Shown here: positions 16,161 through 23,957 of the stretch, in pieces
How the letters are laid out: every line of letters begins with the position of its first letter
Position numbering within the stretch: the stretch's first letter is position 1
Origin: RGIG5612 sp045546255
GTDB lineage: Bacteria > Bacillota > Clostridia > Lachnospirales > Lachnospiraceae
Direction: 5' to 3'
DNA length: 64,000 bases
Assembly: GCA_045546255.1 (NCBI GenBank)
Contig: JAZQCK010000034.1
Location: 1 to 64,000 of the forward strand
Notes under the pieces: generated by a model
Told to the model about the DNA's origin: nothing
Databases searched by the model: none
What the model saw: only the letters and a program-made list of their open reading frames with translations
Position numbers and translations under genes: made by a program

Positions 16161-17372
16161 ATGGAAGTAAAACGTAGTAAAGCAAAAGCGATTATGGCTG
16201 TAATAGGATGCTTTTTGCTCTTGTTTGTTGGGGGTGGACTTGTCACAGCATCATTCGGCGTCTATGTTCCTTATATTGTTAAAGTGAATGGATTTCTCAA
16301 CACTCAGGCAACATCGCTAGTTACAATCAGAACAATTGCGGCATTGGTGCTGATGTTCTTTTCGGACTTTATTGTCAAGAAGCTCGGACATCGAATTACC
16401 AATGCAATTTCGCTGGTATGTGCAGCAGCAGGATTCTTTATCTTCAGCATGACATCAAACTATATTCTGTACTGTGTTGGCGTTGTGCTTATGGGAACTT
16501 GTTTCACAATGGCAACAGTAGGTATTCCATATCTTTTGAACGGATGGTTTCCTAAAAAGGGACTTGGAACAGCACTCGGTATTGCAACAACTGCATCGGG
16601 AGTAGCATCCATTATTTTGCCTAAGGTAATGGTTCCGATCTTTGAGTCTAAAGGCATGCATTTTGGCTTCAGGATTCTCGCAATCTTTATTTTAGTCTGT
16701 GCAGTGATCTTTGTTCTGATTGTTAATAATCCACCGAAGCCGGAAGTTGAGGCTGCGGCACAGGAAGTCCAGGTAAACGATGCTAAAAGTCTGGAGAAGA
16801 AACCGACATTCGAGTTTTCAAAAGGTCTTATCGTTCTGCTTTTCATCACTCTGTTTATTGCAGGAATGACTGTACTTGGAACCACATCCGGTTTAGGAGC
16901 TATGTTTATGGAACGTTTCGATCCGGGTCAGATGTCAACATTAATGGCTATCTATGGCTTTGCGCTTTTAGTCGGAAAACTGATCTATGGCCGGCTCAGC
17001 GATATGAAGGGAGTTCGCTTCTGCAATTATATCTTCTTTATCTGCCTCGTTGTCGGGCTTGCAGGAGTAACGATGGTTCGCAGTTTTGGTTTGGCAGTTG
17101 TAATGGCAATTCTGATTGGTCTTGGAGCAACGCTTGGTAACCTCGGCACTCCGTCATGGGCGAAAGCACTTGCTGCAGAAGGCCGCTATGACAAAGCTGT
17201 AAAGAATCTGAGCCTCGTAATGAGTATCGGTGGAATGGTTGCAGGTATTTGGGTTGGAGCAGTCGCAGACGTCTCCGGTACATATGTCACAGCATTTATC
17301 ATTTTAGCTGTTATGGCACTTGTCAGCGGTATTCTGATTCAGGGCATCTTGATTAAAACCAAGAAAAAATAA
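16161..17372 (+). CDS. MFS transporter (catabolic operon)
   Basis: A 403-residue major facilitator with about twelve membrane helices split by a central cytoplasmic loop at about residues 190-220. The N-terminal half resembles the oxalate/formate-antiporter-like group. The start has AAGGAGG 6 nt upstream, which rules out the ATG at 16134. In this operon it most likely imports the carboxylic-acid substrate or exchanges it for the product. Substrate not identifiable from sequence. Confidence 0.85.
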   Translation: MEVKRSKAKAIMAVIGCFLLLFVGGGLVTASFGVYVPYIVKVNGFLNTQATSLVTIRTIAALVLMFFSDFIVKKLGHRITNAISLVCAAAGFFIFSMTSNYILYCVGVVLMGTCFTMATVGIPYLLNGWFPKKGLGTALGIATTASGVASIILPKVMVPIFESKGMHFGFRILAIFILVCAVIFVLIVNNPPKPEVEAAAQEVQVNDAKSLEKKPTFEFSKGLIVLLFITLFIAGMTVLGTTSGLGAMFMERFDPGQMSTLMAIYGFALLVGKLIYGRLSDMKGVRFCNYIFFICLVVGLAGVTMVRSFGLAVVMAILIGLGATLGNLGTPSWAKALAAEGRYDKAVKNLSLVMSIGGMVAGIWVGAVADVSGTYVTAFIILAVMALVSGILIQGILIKTKKK

Positions 17373-17394
17373 TGAAACAGAGAAAGGATAGACA

Positions 17395-18456
17395 ATGATT
17401 TTAGCAATTAATCCCGGATCGACATCAACAAAAATTGCCGTGTATGAAGACAAGAATGAAATCTTCGCTGAAACGCTGAGACATAGTGCGGAAGAATTAA
17501 ATCACTATCCGAGTATCATTGCACAACGTGAATTCAGAGAAGATGAAATTCAGAAAGTACTGAAAAAGCATGATGTAGATATTAAATCGATTGAGGCAGT
17601 AGTCGGAAGAGGCGGGCTTTTGAAGCCGGTAAAGAGCGGTGTCTATGAGGTCAATCAAAACATGTTGACAGATCTTACGGAATGCAGATATGGGGCACAT
17701 GCCTCCAACTTAGGAGGAATCATTGCTCACGATATTTCTGAAAAATATGGGTTGCCGGCTTATGTTGCGGATCCCCCGACCGTGGATGAAATGCTTGACA
17801 TTGCAAAATACACCGGGATTCCGGAAGTGAAAAAAGTCAGTGTATTTCACGCTCTGAACCAAAAGGCCGTGGCGTATAAGTATGCGGAAAGCATCGGTAA
17901 GACATATAAGGATCTTTCCCTGGTTATAGCTCACATGGGCGGGGGCGTGAGTGTATCAGCTCATGATCACGGCAGGGTAATTGACACCACAAATGCATCA
18001 GACGGAGATGGCCCTTTCTCAACAAACCGGGTCGGAGCCATCCCGTTTAAACAAGTCGTTGAACTTTGCTTCTGCGGCGCATATTCAAGAACGGAACTGC
18101 TGCAGCGGATCATTTCGAACGGTGGCATGAGTGCATATCTGGGCTCCAATGACATGATCGAAATAGAACAAATGAAAGCAGATGGTAATGCAGATGCAGC
18201 AGAAGTAATCGACGCATATATTTATCAGATGTCTAAAAACATCAGCGCAATGGCCGGCGCACTTTCCGGCAACGTGGATCAGATCATTCTCACCGGCGGA
18301 ATTGCACACGACAAATATATTGTGGAAAAAATAAAAAATATGACATCTTTCATTGCACCGGTATCTGTTTATCCGGGTGAGGACGAAATGTCTGCACTTG
18401 CCCAGGGAGTCTTACGGGTCATCAATGGAGAAGAGTCAGTTGAAGAGTATATTTAA
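17395..18456 (+). CDS. buk: Butyrate kinase-type acyl kinase
   Basis: A 353-residue ASKHA-fold kinase that converts an acyl phosphate and ADP to a carboxylate and ATP. Motifs: AINPGSTSTKIAVYED (phosphate 1), HASNLGGIIAHDI, VFHALNQKAVA, AHMGGGVSVSAH, and ILTGGIAHDKYI (adenosine). Length equals that of known butyrate kinases. The matching phosphotransacylase lies four genes downstream in the same operon, so the pair would harvest ATP from an acyl thioester made by the intervening genes. The acyl group need not be butyrate; branched or aromatic acids are possible. Confidence 0.92.
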   Translation: MILAINPGSTSTKIAVYEDKNEIFAETLRHSAEELNHYPSIIAQREFREDEIQKVLKKHDVDIKSIEAVVGRGGLLKPVKSGVYEVNQNMLTDLTECRYGAHASNLGGIIAHDISEKYGLPAYVADPPTVDEMLDIAKYTGIPEVKKVSVFHALNQKAVAYKYAESIGKTYKDLSLVIAHMGGGVSVSAHDHGRVIDTTNASDGDGPFSTNRVGAIPFKQVVELCFCGAYSRTELLQRIISNGGMSAYLGSNDMIEIEQMKADGNADAAEVIDAYIYQMSKNISAMAGALSGNVDQIILTGGIAHDKYIVEKIKNMTSFIAPVSVYPGEDEMSALAQGVLRVINGEESVEEYI

Positions 18457-18494
18457 CACTTATTAATCACATCAAAAAGAAAGAGGAAATCATT

Positions 18495-19787
18495 ATGAAC
18501 AAAGTCAATATTGGAGCTTATTCCAGGAGCGTATCTATTATTGGTGTAGGGTGCACACCGTTCATGCATACGATGGAAAACCCAGAGACAGATGGACTGA
18601 CAGAAGGCGAATTATTCGGAGCAGCTGCAGTCGCAGCATATGAGGATGCAGGTGTAAATGCAGGGGATATTGAATACTATATCCATGGCGCGGCGCTGCC
18701 ATATCCGTTCAGCCATTATGCGACTCCTTCCATGCAGGTTCAGGAGTGGTGCGGACTCAGAGGTCTTGGCGGACATCACCATTCGGAAGCATGCTGCACA
18801 GGTTATGTTGCTCTTGAGCAGGCAGCTCTGGCAGTTGCATCCGGAAAATATGATGTTGTGTTAACAGGCTGTGTTGAGATGAGCGATGCGATCGCATTTG
18901 ATATTTCAAAACCGGCACATATCAGAAAGCGTCTGGATGTCGGTCCGTTCAGAGAAGACATTCTTCCATGTATCTATGACAGAGCTTATACACGTCCATT
19001 CATGGCAACGAAAAACTATACGCTGGATACGGTTTCTGCAAAGTATGAAAGAGAAAACGGACTGACACATGATCAGATGGACGAGACACTGATCCACGCA
19101 GCACTGAGCAACCGTTTCAATGCATCAAAAAACCCACTTGCGCTTAATCAAAAACCATTTGAAGAGATTGCAAAAGAAAACGGGTTTGACGATGTTATGG
19201 CATTTATGAAGTCCATGTACAATCCGAAAATTACCCAGTACATGAGAGCGTCCGGTCTGGAGGCTCGTGCAGACGGTGCGGCGTGCGTGATTGTCTGCGC
19301 AACAGAAGTTGCTCATAAGTTCAAAGGTCAGCCGATTGAGATCTTAGGTGCAGGCCACAGCTGCTGGGAAGCAACGAATGCAAACCTGGAGGAAAAAGGA
19401 ACCCTGGAAGCAGCGCGCCAGATTTACGGACTTACAGGACTTGAGCCTAAGGATATTGATCTCCTTCTTACAAATGACTTTATTATTGCATCTCAGCTTG
19501 TTGCTTCGGAAGCAACAGGATATATCCCGCAGGGTGAGGCATGGAAATACATCATTGATGGAAGAACCCGTCTGAGTGGAGATAAACCGATCAATACCGG
19601 CGGCGGAAGAACTTCCTTCGGTCATGCACATGGTGCATCCGGTCTTGCAGATGTCTGCGAAGCAGTATGGCAGATGAGAGGCGATGCAGGTGAGCACCAG
19701 CTTGAGAAGAAACCGGAAACGACAATGCTGAGAGGCTTTGGCGGCGGACAGAATATACTGATCAACGTTTTACGTACAGTGAAATAG
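18495..19787 (+). CDS. Thiolase-fold enzyme (SCPx/PhlC-like)
   Basis: A 430-residue thiolase-like protein. The nucleophile is probably Cys100 in SEACCTG, and the GHAHGASG loop at 376 supplies His377. The usual second catalytic Cys near the C-terminus is absent (RGFGGGQNI instead of a CIGGG motif). That pattern, and a DUF35 gene directly downstream, matches SCPx-like thiolases that work in complexes such as archaeal thiolase/HMG-CoA synthase/DUF35 or PhlACB. Here it is followed by an acyl carrier protein and no HMG-CoA-synthase-like subunit. Likely role: carbon-carbon cleavage or formation on an acyl thioester. Confidence 0.88.
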   Translation: MNKVNIGAYSRSVSIIGVGCTPFMHTMENPETDGLTEGELFGAAAVAAYEDAGVNAGDIEYYIHGAALPYPFSHYATPSMQVQEWCGLRGLGGHHHSEACCTGYVALEQAALAVASGKYDVVLTGCVEMSDAIAFDISKPAHIRKRLDVGPFREDILPCIYDRAYTRPFMATKNYTLDTVSAKYERENGLTHDQMDETLIHAALSNRFNASKNPLALNQKPFEEIAKENGFDDVMAFMKSMYNPKITQYMRASGLEARADGAACVIVCATEVAHKFKGQPIEILGAGHSCWEATNANLEEKGTLEAARQIYGLTGLEPKDIDLLLTNDFIIASQLVASEATGYIPQGEAWKYIIDGRTRLSGDKPINTGGGRTSFGHAHGASGLADVCEAVWQMRGDAGEHQLEKKPETTMLRGFGGGQNILINVLRTVK

Positions 19788-19800
19788 GAGGGAGATAATC

Positions 19801-20217
19801 ATGAAGCATGAAGTCAGATTAGAGCGCATCGTAAAGAGATTTTATGATGAGTTAGAAAATGGAAAGTTTATGGCAAGAAAATGCAAAGCCTGCGGAGCGA
19901 TTGAATTTCCGCCGCTGTCAGTCTGCAACAGCTGCCCAAGCACAGATATGGAATGGGTTGAGATCTCAGGTATTGGAGAAGTAATGGATTTTGCACTTCC
20001 GGGAGCAAATGCAAATACAGATGAGTATGAACCGCTTCGTCCGTTTGTTTATGCGTCAATCAAGATGGAAGACGGCGGCCGAGAGATCAACGCATTGGTT
20101 CTTGGCATTAATAAAAAGAATGAAATGGAATATAGAGGCAAACTGCCATTCAAGGTTCAGGCAGGAACATTTGACAGAGAAGGCTATAAACAGATGATCT
20201 TCAATATTACGGAATAA
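19801..20217 (+). CDS. DUF35 Zn-ribbon OB-fold protein
   Basis: A 138-residue protein with a zinc ribbon (Cys28/Cys31 in CKACG, Cys42/Cys45 in CNSC) followed by an OB fold containing EISGIGEVMDF and the PFVYASIKMEDG strand. DUF35 proteins bridge thiolase subunits and hold the CoA or acyl chain; PhlB is a known member. Start 13 bp after the thiolase stop, with GGAGGGAG upstream. It is the expected partner of the preceding thiolase. Confidence 0.9.
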   Translation: MKHEVRLERIVKRFYDELENGKFMARKCKACGAIEFPPLSVCNSCPSTDMEWVEISGIGEVMDFALPGANANTDEYEPLRPFVYASIKMEDGGREINALVLGINKKNEMEYRGKLPFKVQAGTFDREGYKQMIFNITE

Positions 20218-20244
20218 TCAATAATCAATTAGGAGGATTTAATC

Positions 20245-20466
20245 ATGGAAAATAGAATTATGGAACTCGTAGCAATGTCATACAATGTCCCGGCAGAGTC
20301 CGTTAATCCGGACACAAAGTTTGCAGATCTGCCAATCGATTCCGTACATAAAGTCGGAGTTATCTCTCTGTTGGAAGATGAATATGATATCTCTCTTTCA
20401 ATTAGAAAGCTGGATGGTTTTGTAACCGTAGGCGAGTTGATCGACTGGGTAAAAGAAGAAGCATAA
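20245..20466 (+). CDS. Acyl carrier protein
   Basis: A 73-residue acidic four-helix carrier. The phosphopantetheine Ser is Ser33 in PIDSVHK, in place of the usual DSLD context of fatty-acid ACP, which marks a dedicated carrier. AGGAGG precedes the start. It lies between the DUF35 and phosphotransacylase genes, so the acyl chain handled by the thiolase may be held on this ACP. No phosphopantetheinyl transferase lies nearby; a housekeeping one would be needed. Confidence 0.9.
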   Translation: MENRIMELVAMSYNVPAESVNPDTKFADLPIDSVHKVGVISLLEDEYDISLSIRKLDGFVTVGELIDWVKEEA

Positions 20467-20477
20467 TTGAGGCGTCG

Positions 20478-20513
20478 GAGGGGTCTGTGATCGGGCAATC
20501 GCAGGCCTCTTTG
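20478..20513 (+). promoter_or_regulatory. Possible attenuator between ACP and phosphotransacylase
   Basis: An imperfect hairpin built from GAGG, CTG and GAT on the left and ATC, CAG and CCTC on the right, followed by TTTG. It lies in the largest gap of the operon (85 bp) and might reduce read-through. Weak evidence. Confidence 0.3.
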
Positions 20514-20551
20514 AACAGATATTTTGAGATGGAAAGAAAGCGGGAGAAACT

Positions 20552-21475
20552 ATGATCAGGCGGTTTGAGGAAATAGAAGACTATATTATCAAGAATAAAA
20601 TAAAAAAGACGATCGCGTTATGCGGATCACATGATGATGCGGCTCTTTCCGCTGTTGTTGACGCAAAACGGAAAGGAATCGTTGATGCGATCCTGATCGG
20701 GGATGAAGAAAAGACCAAAGAACTGTTAACGGAAATGGGAGAACCCATTGAAGATTATGAATTCGAAAATGTTCTGGAAGAGAGAAAAGCTGCAAGAAAG
20801 GCAGTGAAATATGTGGTGGAAGGACGTGCTGATTTTCCGATGAAGGGAATTATGCAGACAGAATCTTTTTTGATGGCGCTGGTAAATCCAATCATTAAAT
20901 TAGTGAAGGAAGATGGCATCGTCAGCCATGTCGGCGTTTTTTATTATCCTGATGCGGACAAGCTGATTTTTATTACAGATGCTGCCAGAAATATTTCACC
21001 GACGGTAGAAGATAAAAAACGGATCATAAATAATGCCGTCGAATATGTCCGGGCATTCGGGCACGATAAGATCCGCGTAGCTGTTCTTTCTGCCGTAGAA
21101 TTTGAAAACCCGGCAATTCCGAGCACGATGGATGCAGCAGAGCTTTCAAAAATGGAATGGCCGGAAGATGTTATCGTAGAAGGACCTTATGCGCTGGACA
21201 ATGCATTGAGCGAGGAATCTGCAAAACATAAAGGAATCAGCGGAGAAGTTGCAGGCAATGCAGATATTGTGGTCGTGCCTGACCTGAATTCCGGAAATGT
21301 ACTTTATAAAGCAGTCACATATATCGCTCATCATACGATGGGAGGGACCATGCTTGGAACCGGCTTCCCATCGATTTGCGCAAGCCGTGCGGATAGTCCT
21401 TTATCAAAATACTATTCGATTCTGTTGGCGATTTTCCAGAGTGAATATATCGAAAGGAGAAAACAGAAATGTTAA
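20552..21475 (+). CDS. ptb: Phosphate butyryltransferase-type phosphotransacylase
   Basis: A 307-residue enzyme exchanging the thiol of an acyl thioester for phosphate. It has the Pta/Ptb architecture with ALVNPIIKLVKEDGIVSHVGVF mid-protein, KIRVAVLSAVEFENPAIPSTMDAAEL, EGPYALDNALS, and the C-terminal DIVVVPDLNSGNVLYKA signature. Together with the acyl kinase upstream it forms a substrate-level phosphorylation pair. Its stop overlaps the start of the URO-D gene by 7 bp. Whether it takes acyl-CoA or acyl-ACP is open, but the ACP gene beside it makes acyl-ACP worth considering. Confidence 0.88.
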   Translation: MIRRFEEIEDYIIKNKIKKTIALCGSHDDAALSAVVDAKRKGIVDAILIGDEEKTKELLTEMGEPIEDYEFENVLEERKAARKAVKYVVEGRADFPMKGIMQTESFLMALVNPIIKLVKEDGIVSHVGVFYYPDADKLIFITDAARNISPTVEDKKRIINNAVEYVRAFGHDKIRVAVLSAVEFENPAIPSTMDAAELSKMEWPEDVIVEGPYALDNALSEESAKHKGISGEVAGNADIVVVPDLNSGNVLYKAVTYIAHHTMGGTMLGTGFPSICASRADSPLSKYYSILLAIFQSEYIERRKQKC

Positions 21476-22446
21476 CACCTAGAGAAAATTATTTAACCAC
21501 ACTTTACGGAGGCAATGCGGACTATGTGCCGAATGCCAGATTGGAAATGCAGATGTGTGGGTTTGCGGTAAACGATGTGCTGGAAAAGCCGTTGAGAGGC
21601 GGGACAGATGCGTTTGGCTGTGAATGGGCTGTTACCAAGGAAGGGCCGATGAACAAGCCGGGTTTTGCTCTTTTTGAGGAAATCGGAGACTGGAAAGAGC
21701 ATTTCATTAAACCGGATTTATCTCAGTATGATTTTAAGGCGATGGCAGAAGCCGAGGCAAAGGTATTTCCTCAGCTTCCGGAAGATGGACGAATTAATGT
21801 GTTCTTCAGCCAGGGAGATCAGTGGATGCGAATGATTTCCTATATGGGATTTGAAAATGCCTTGATTGCTTTAGCGGAAGATCCGGATGCCTGCAAAGAA
21901 CTGCTGGCAGCTTATACGGAAGTAAAACTCCAGACTGTCGATATTGCAAAGGATGTTTATAATGCAGATGCATATTGTCTGGGAGAAGATACGGCATCCG
22001 CAAGAAGCATGTTTATGTCTCCGGACACATACAGAGAAATCATCAAGCCGTTTCATAAGGCGATGTGTGACAAGATCCGCTCACGCGGAATGCTGCCAAT
22101 GATTCACACCTGCGGAAAATGCGAAGAGATCATTCCGGACTATATTGAAATCGGTGTGAAAGGCTGGCACAGTGCCCAGACGATGAATGATCTCCCCGGG
22201 CTGCTGGAGAAATACGGAAGGCAGATTGGAATCATGGGAGGCTGGGAGTCCACAGGACCATGCTCATATCTTGCAGATGATGATACAGACGAGGCACTTC
22301 GTGCAGAAACAATTCGCTGTCTGAATACCTATAAGATTCGCGGATATATCCTGTTCCCGTTGATTCTCGGACCAAATGGCATGGTCAACAGAGATCCACG
22401 ATTAGAAGGAATCAAAGAAGAATGGGAAAAACTTCGTTGGTACTAA
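21469..22446 (+). CDS. Uroporphyrinogen decarboxylase (URO-D) family protein
   Basis: A 325-residue TIM-barrel protein of the URO-D superfamily. In anaerobes, members such as MtaA act as zinc-dependent methyltransferases on corrinoid proteins or CoM; true heme-pathway HemE is less likely in this context. The segment HTCGKCEEIIPDYIEIGVKGWHSAQ near residues 205-230 supplies His and Cys residues that could bind zinc. No corrinoid protein gene is adjacent. ATG overlaps the ptb stop. Likely role: demethylation or decarboxylation of the pathway substrate (inference). Confidence 0.85.
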   Translation: MLTPRENYLTTLYGGNADYVPNARLEMQMCGFAVNDVLEKPLRGGTDAFGCEWAVTKEGPMNKPGFALFEEIGDWKEHFIKPDLSQYDFKAMAEAEAKVFPQLPEDGRINVFFSQGDQWMRMISYMGFENALIALAEDPDACKELLAAYTEVKLQTVDIAKDVYNADAYCLGEDTASARSMFMSPDTYREIIKPFHKAMCDKIRSRGMLPMIHTCGKCEEIIPDYIEIGVKGWHSAQTMNDLPGLLEKYGRQIGIMGGWESTGPCSYLADDDTDEALRAETIRCLNTYKIRGYILFPLILGPNGMVNRDPRLEGIKEEWEKLRWY

Positions 22447-22456
22447 ACCTCTCTAC

Positions 22457-22497
22457 AAAGGAGACAGGGAATGCTTCCTTGTCTCCTTCTCTTTTTG
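22457..22497 (+). terminator. Terminator of the catabolic operon
   Basis: AAGGAGACA (22458-22466) pairs with TGTCTCCTT (22480-22488), with the inner GGGAA/TTCC extending the stem to about 14 bp and a TGC loop, then TCTCTTTTT. Confidence 0.85.
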
Positions 22498-22505
22498 CAT
22501 GTTTA

Positions 22506-22596
22506 TTCCAGTTTGCAGGGAGGATGTAGTTCTTGAATAATTCTTGGGTGACCTATTGGGTGACTAAGCTGAAAGCATGAATCACGGGTCTTCCTC
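22506..22596. repeat. Left copy of an island direct repeat
   Basis: This segment matches 23791-23869 imperfectly; the last 36 bp (22561-22596 and 23834-23869, beginning TGACTAAGCTGAAAG) are identical. The right copy lacks about 13 bp that here include a second GGGTGAC word. The two copies bracket attachment copy C and the toxin-antitoxin remnant. Confidence 0.8.
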
Positions 22597-22632
22597 CTTT
22601 CTTTGAGAAATCCTTATTTTAAATTGCTTTCC

Positions 22633-22770
22633 GGGAGCCGGGACGATCATCTCGAAATAGCGCAAAAGCGCTATTTCTCGCTGTTCGTTCCCGCCGGATG
22701 AATCGATATCCAAAACCAGTCATTTGTGCAAACACCTGACTGGTTTTGTCTACCGCTTCGCCCGGCTCCC
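22633..22770. other. Three-stem foldable segment just before attachment copy C
   Basis: An outer perfect stem GGGAGCCGGG (22633-22642) / CCCGGCTCCC (22761-22770) encloses two perfect hairpins: GAAATAGCGC (22654-22663) / GCGCTATTTC (22668-22677) with an AAAA loop, and CAAAACCAGTCA (22711-22722) / TGACTGGTTTTG (22737-22748). It forms a three-way junction ending 4 bp before the tRNA-end copy. Could be a structured RNA or a folded recombination substrate; no known family recognised. Confidence 0.6.
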
Positions 22771-22774
22771 TTCG

Positions 22775-22848
22775 TTCAAATCCGGTTGTCGCCTCGAGGT
22801 GAGGAATCCGAGAAATCCTTTATTTATAGGGTTTCCCGGATTTTTTAT
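22775..22848 (+). other. Attachment-site copy C plus terminator
   Basis: TTCAAATCCGGTT then GTCGCCTCGAGGTGAG repeats the tRNA-Cys 3' end, followed by a terminator whose stem AATCCGAGAAATCC (from 22805) pairs with GGTTTCCCGGATT before TTTTTT. Copies C and D stay alike to a GGTGACTWATCC word about 75 bp further on. Confidence 0.85.
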
Positions 22849-22933
22849 TTGTGCAGATTATATTATGCTATAGGTGACTAATCCCGCGTTCAGAAGATAA
22901 AATTTGCATTTTCTTGTTCAGACCTCCGCGAAG

Positions 22934-23107
22934 CCGCATAGATACAAGAAAAGTCACTCCTTTTCTTGTTAGATATAGGGTTTACAGGGCGATAGACAAG
23001 AAAACTCTGAAGAATGTCTGTTTTAATGTCTGAAATCCCATCATAAAAAGCCCATTCAACGCGTTTTCTTGTATCTATGCGGGTTTGCGAGCGCGTAAAC
23101 AAGAAAA
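22934..23107. repeat. Cluster of ACAAGAAAA motifs beside attachment copy C
   Basis: The 9-mer ACAAGAAAA occurs five times in 164 bp: 22944-22952 (+), 22961-22969 (-), 22996-23004 (+), 23064-23072 (-), 23099-23107 (+). The first and fourth are embedded in a perfect 19-bp inverted repeat, CCGCATAGATACAAGAAAA (22934-22952) and its complement (23064-23082). Spaced, oriented short repeats within 350 bp of an attachment core are typical of integrase arm-binding sites. The 22849-23282 stretch holds no convincing gene. Confidence 0.6.
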
Positions 23108-23282
23108 CTGAATATTCTAAGGTTAATGAGGAAAAGAGTCCATCTAAATGGACTCATGAGATGATAGAGTTATATCGAATTGAAGAAAGTAATCATATTT
23201 ACACTTGAAACAATATATGCTATATTGAGGTCGGAAAGTTGGAAAATCAGAAAATTAAACATATTATATAAAGGAGACCAAT

Positions 23283-23540
23283 ATGATAGCAACATTAAGA
23301 AAAAAAGCACAGATTACAATTCCAAGTGAGATTGTTAATAAATTAGGCCTGGCAGAAGGAGATCAGCTGGATATTACAGAAAAGGACGGAGTTATCATGC
23401 TGCTTCCCTTAGCAGTCTATCCAAGTAAATATATTGATGATCTGAAAAAGGAAGTAGATGAAATCAAGGCGAAAATTGCGAGTGGAGAACAGCCGATATT
23501 TGACAACGTTGATGCACTTTTTGATTCATTGGAGAAATAG
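23283..23540 (+). CDS. AbrB/MazE-type antitoxin
   Basis: An 85-residue protein with an N-terminal swapped-hairpin AbrB fold: MIATLRKKAQITIPSEIVNKLGLAEGDQLDI. The C-terminal half (DDLKKEVDEIKAKIASGEQPIFDNVDALFDSLEK) is acidic and would wrap the partner toxin. AAAGGAGACC lies 5 nt upstream. The next gene begins directly after its stop. In a complete module it would bind and neutralise the RelE-like toxin and repress their common promoter. Confidence 0.88.
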   Translation: MIATLRKKAQITIPSEIVNKLGLAEGDQLDITEKDGVIMLLPLAVYPSKYIDDLKKEVDEIKAKIASGEQPIFDNVDALFDSLEK

Positions 23541-23729
23541 ATGACTTATCAAATCACATATACAAAACGTTTTGAAAAGCATTTAAAGGCTTTATCTAAA
23601 ACTGAGAAGAATCAAATCCGAAAGAAAGTTGCAGTACTTGCAGAGAATCCGTTTCATCCATCCCTGAGAACGAAACGAATCCAAGGAACAGATGATTTAT
23701 TTGAGTGCAGTGTCAACATGGACGTATAA
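23541..23729 (+). pseudogene. RelE/ParE-family toxin, C-terminally truncated
   Basis: A 62-codon reading frame, MTYQITYTKRFEKHLKALSKTEKNQIRKKV with PSLRTKRIQGTDDLFECSVNMD, matches the RelE/YafQ-like mRNA interferase fold, but the frame stops after NMDV. Family members run 85-95 residues, continuing with a last pair of strands that carry catalytic residues. No other frame downstream restores that part. The toxin is therefore probably inactive, leaving the antitoxin as a possible orphan regulator. Confidence 0.75.
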
Positions 23730-23790
23730 AATAGAGTTTCAAACAGTATTTCACGATTCACTAATACGGTATAGAATGTAATTGGAAAAT

Positions 23791-23869
23791 TCCGGTTTGC
23801 CGGTGAGGTGTAGTTCTCAAAATGATTCTTGGATGACTAAGCTGAAAGCATGAATCACGGGTCTTCCTC
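23791..23869. repeat. Right copy of the island direct repeat
   Basis: Partner of 22506-22596; 23834-23869 is identical to 22561-22596. It lies just past the toxin remnant. Confidence 0.8.
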
Positions 23870-23957
23870 GTGTTTATAAGGCGAAACCCGCCGGGATCGG
23901 CGGGCTTCGCTTTGAAAAGAGAGTGGAGATGAAAATTCTATGTCTACTACATTGGAC

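Noticed and set aside
22890..23102. 70-codon minus-strand frame
   Set aside because: It overlaps the ACAAGAAAA repeat cluster, has no ribosome site, and its sequence follows from the repeats.
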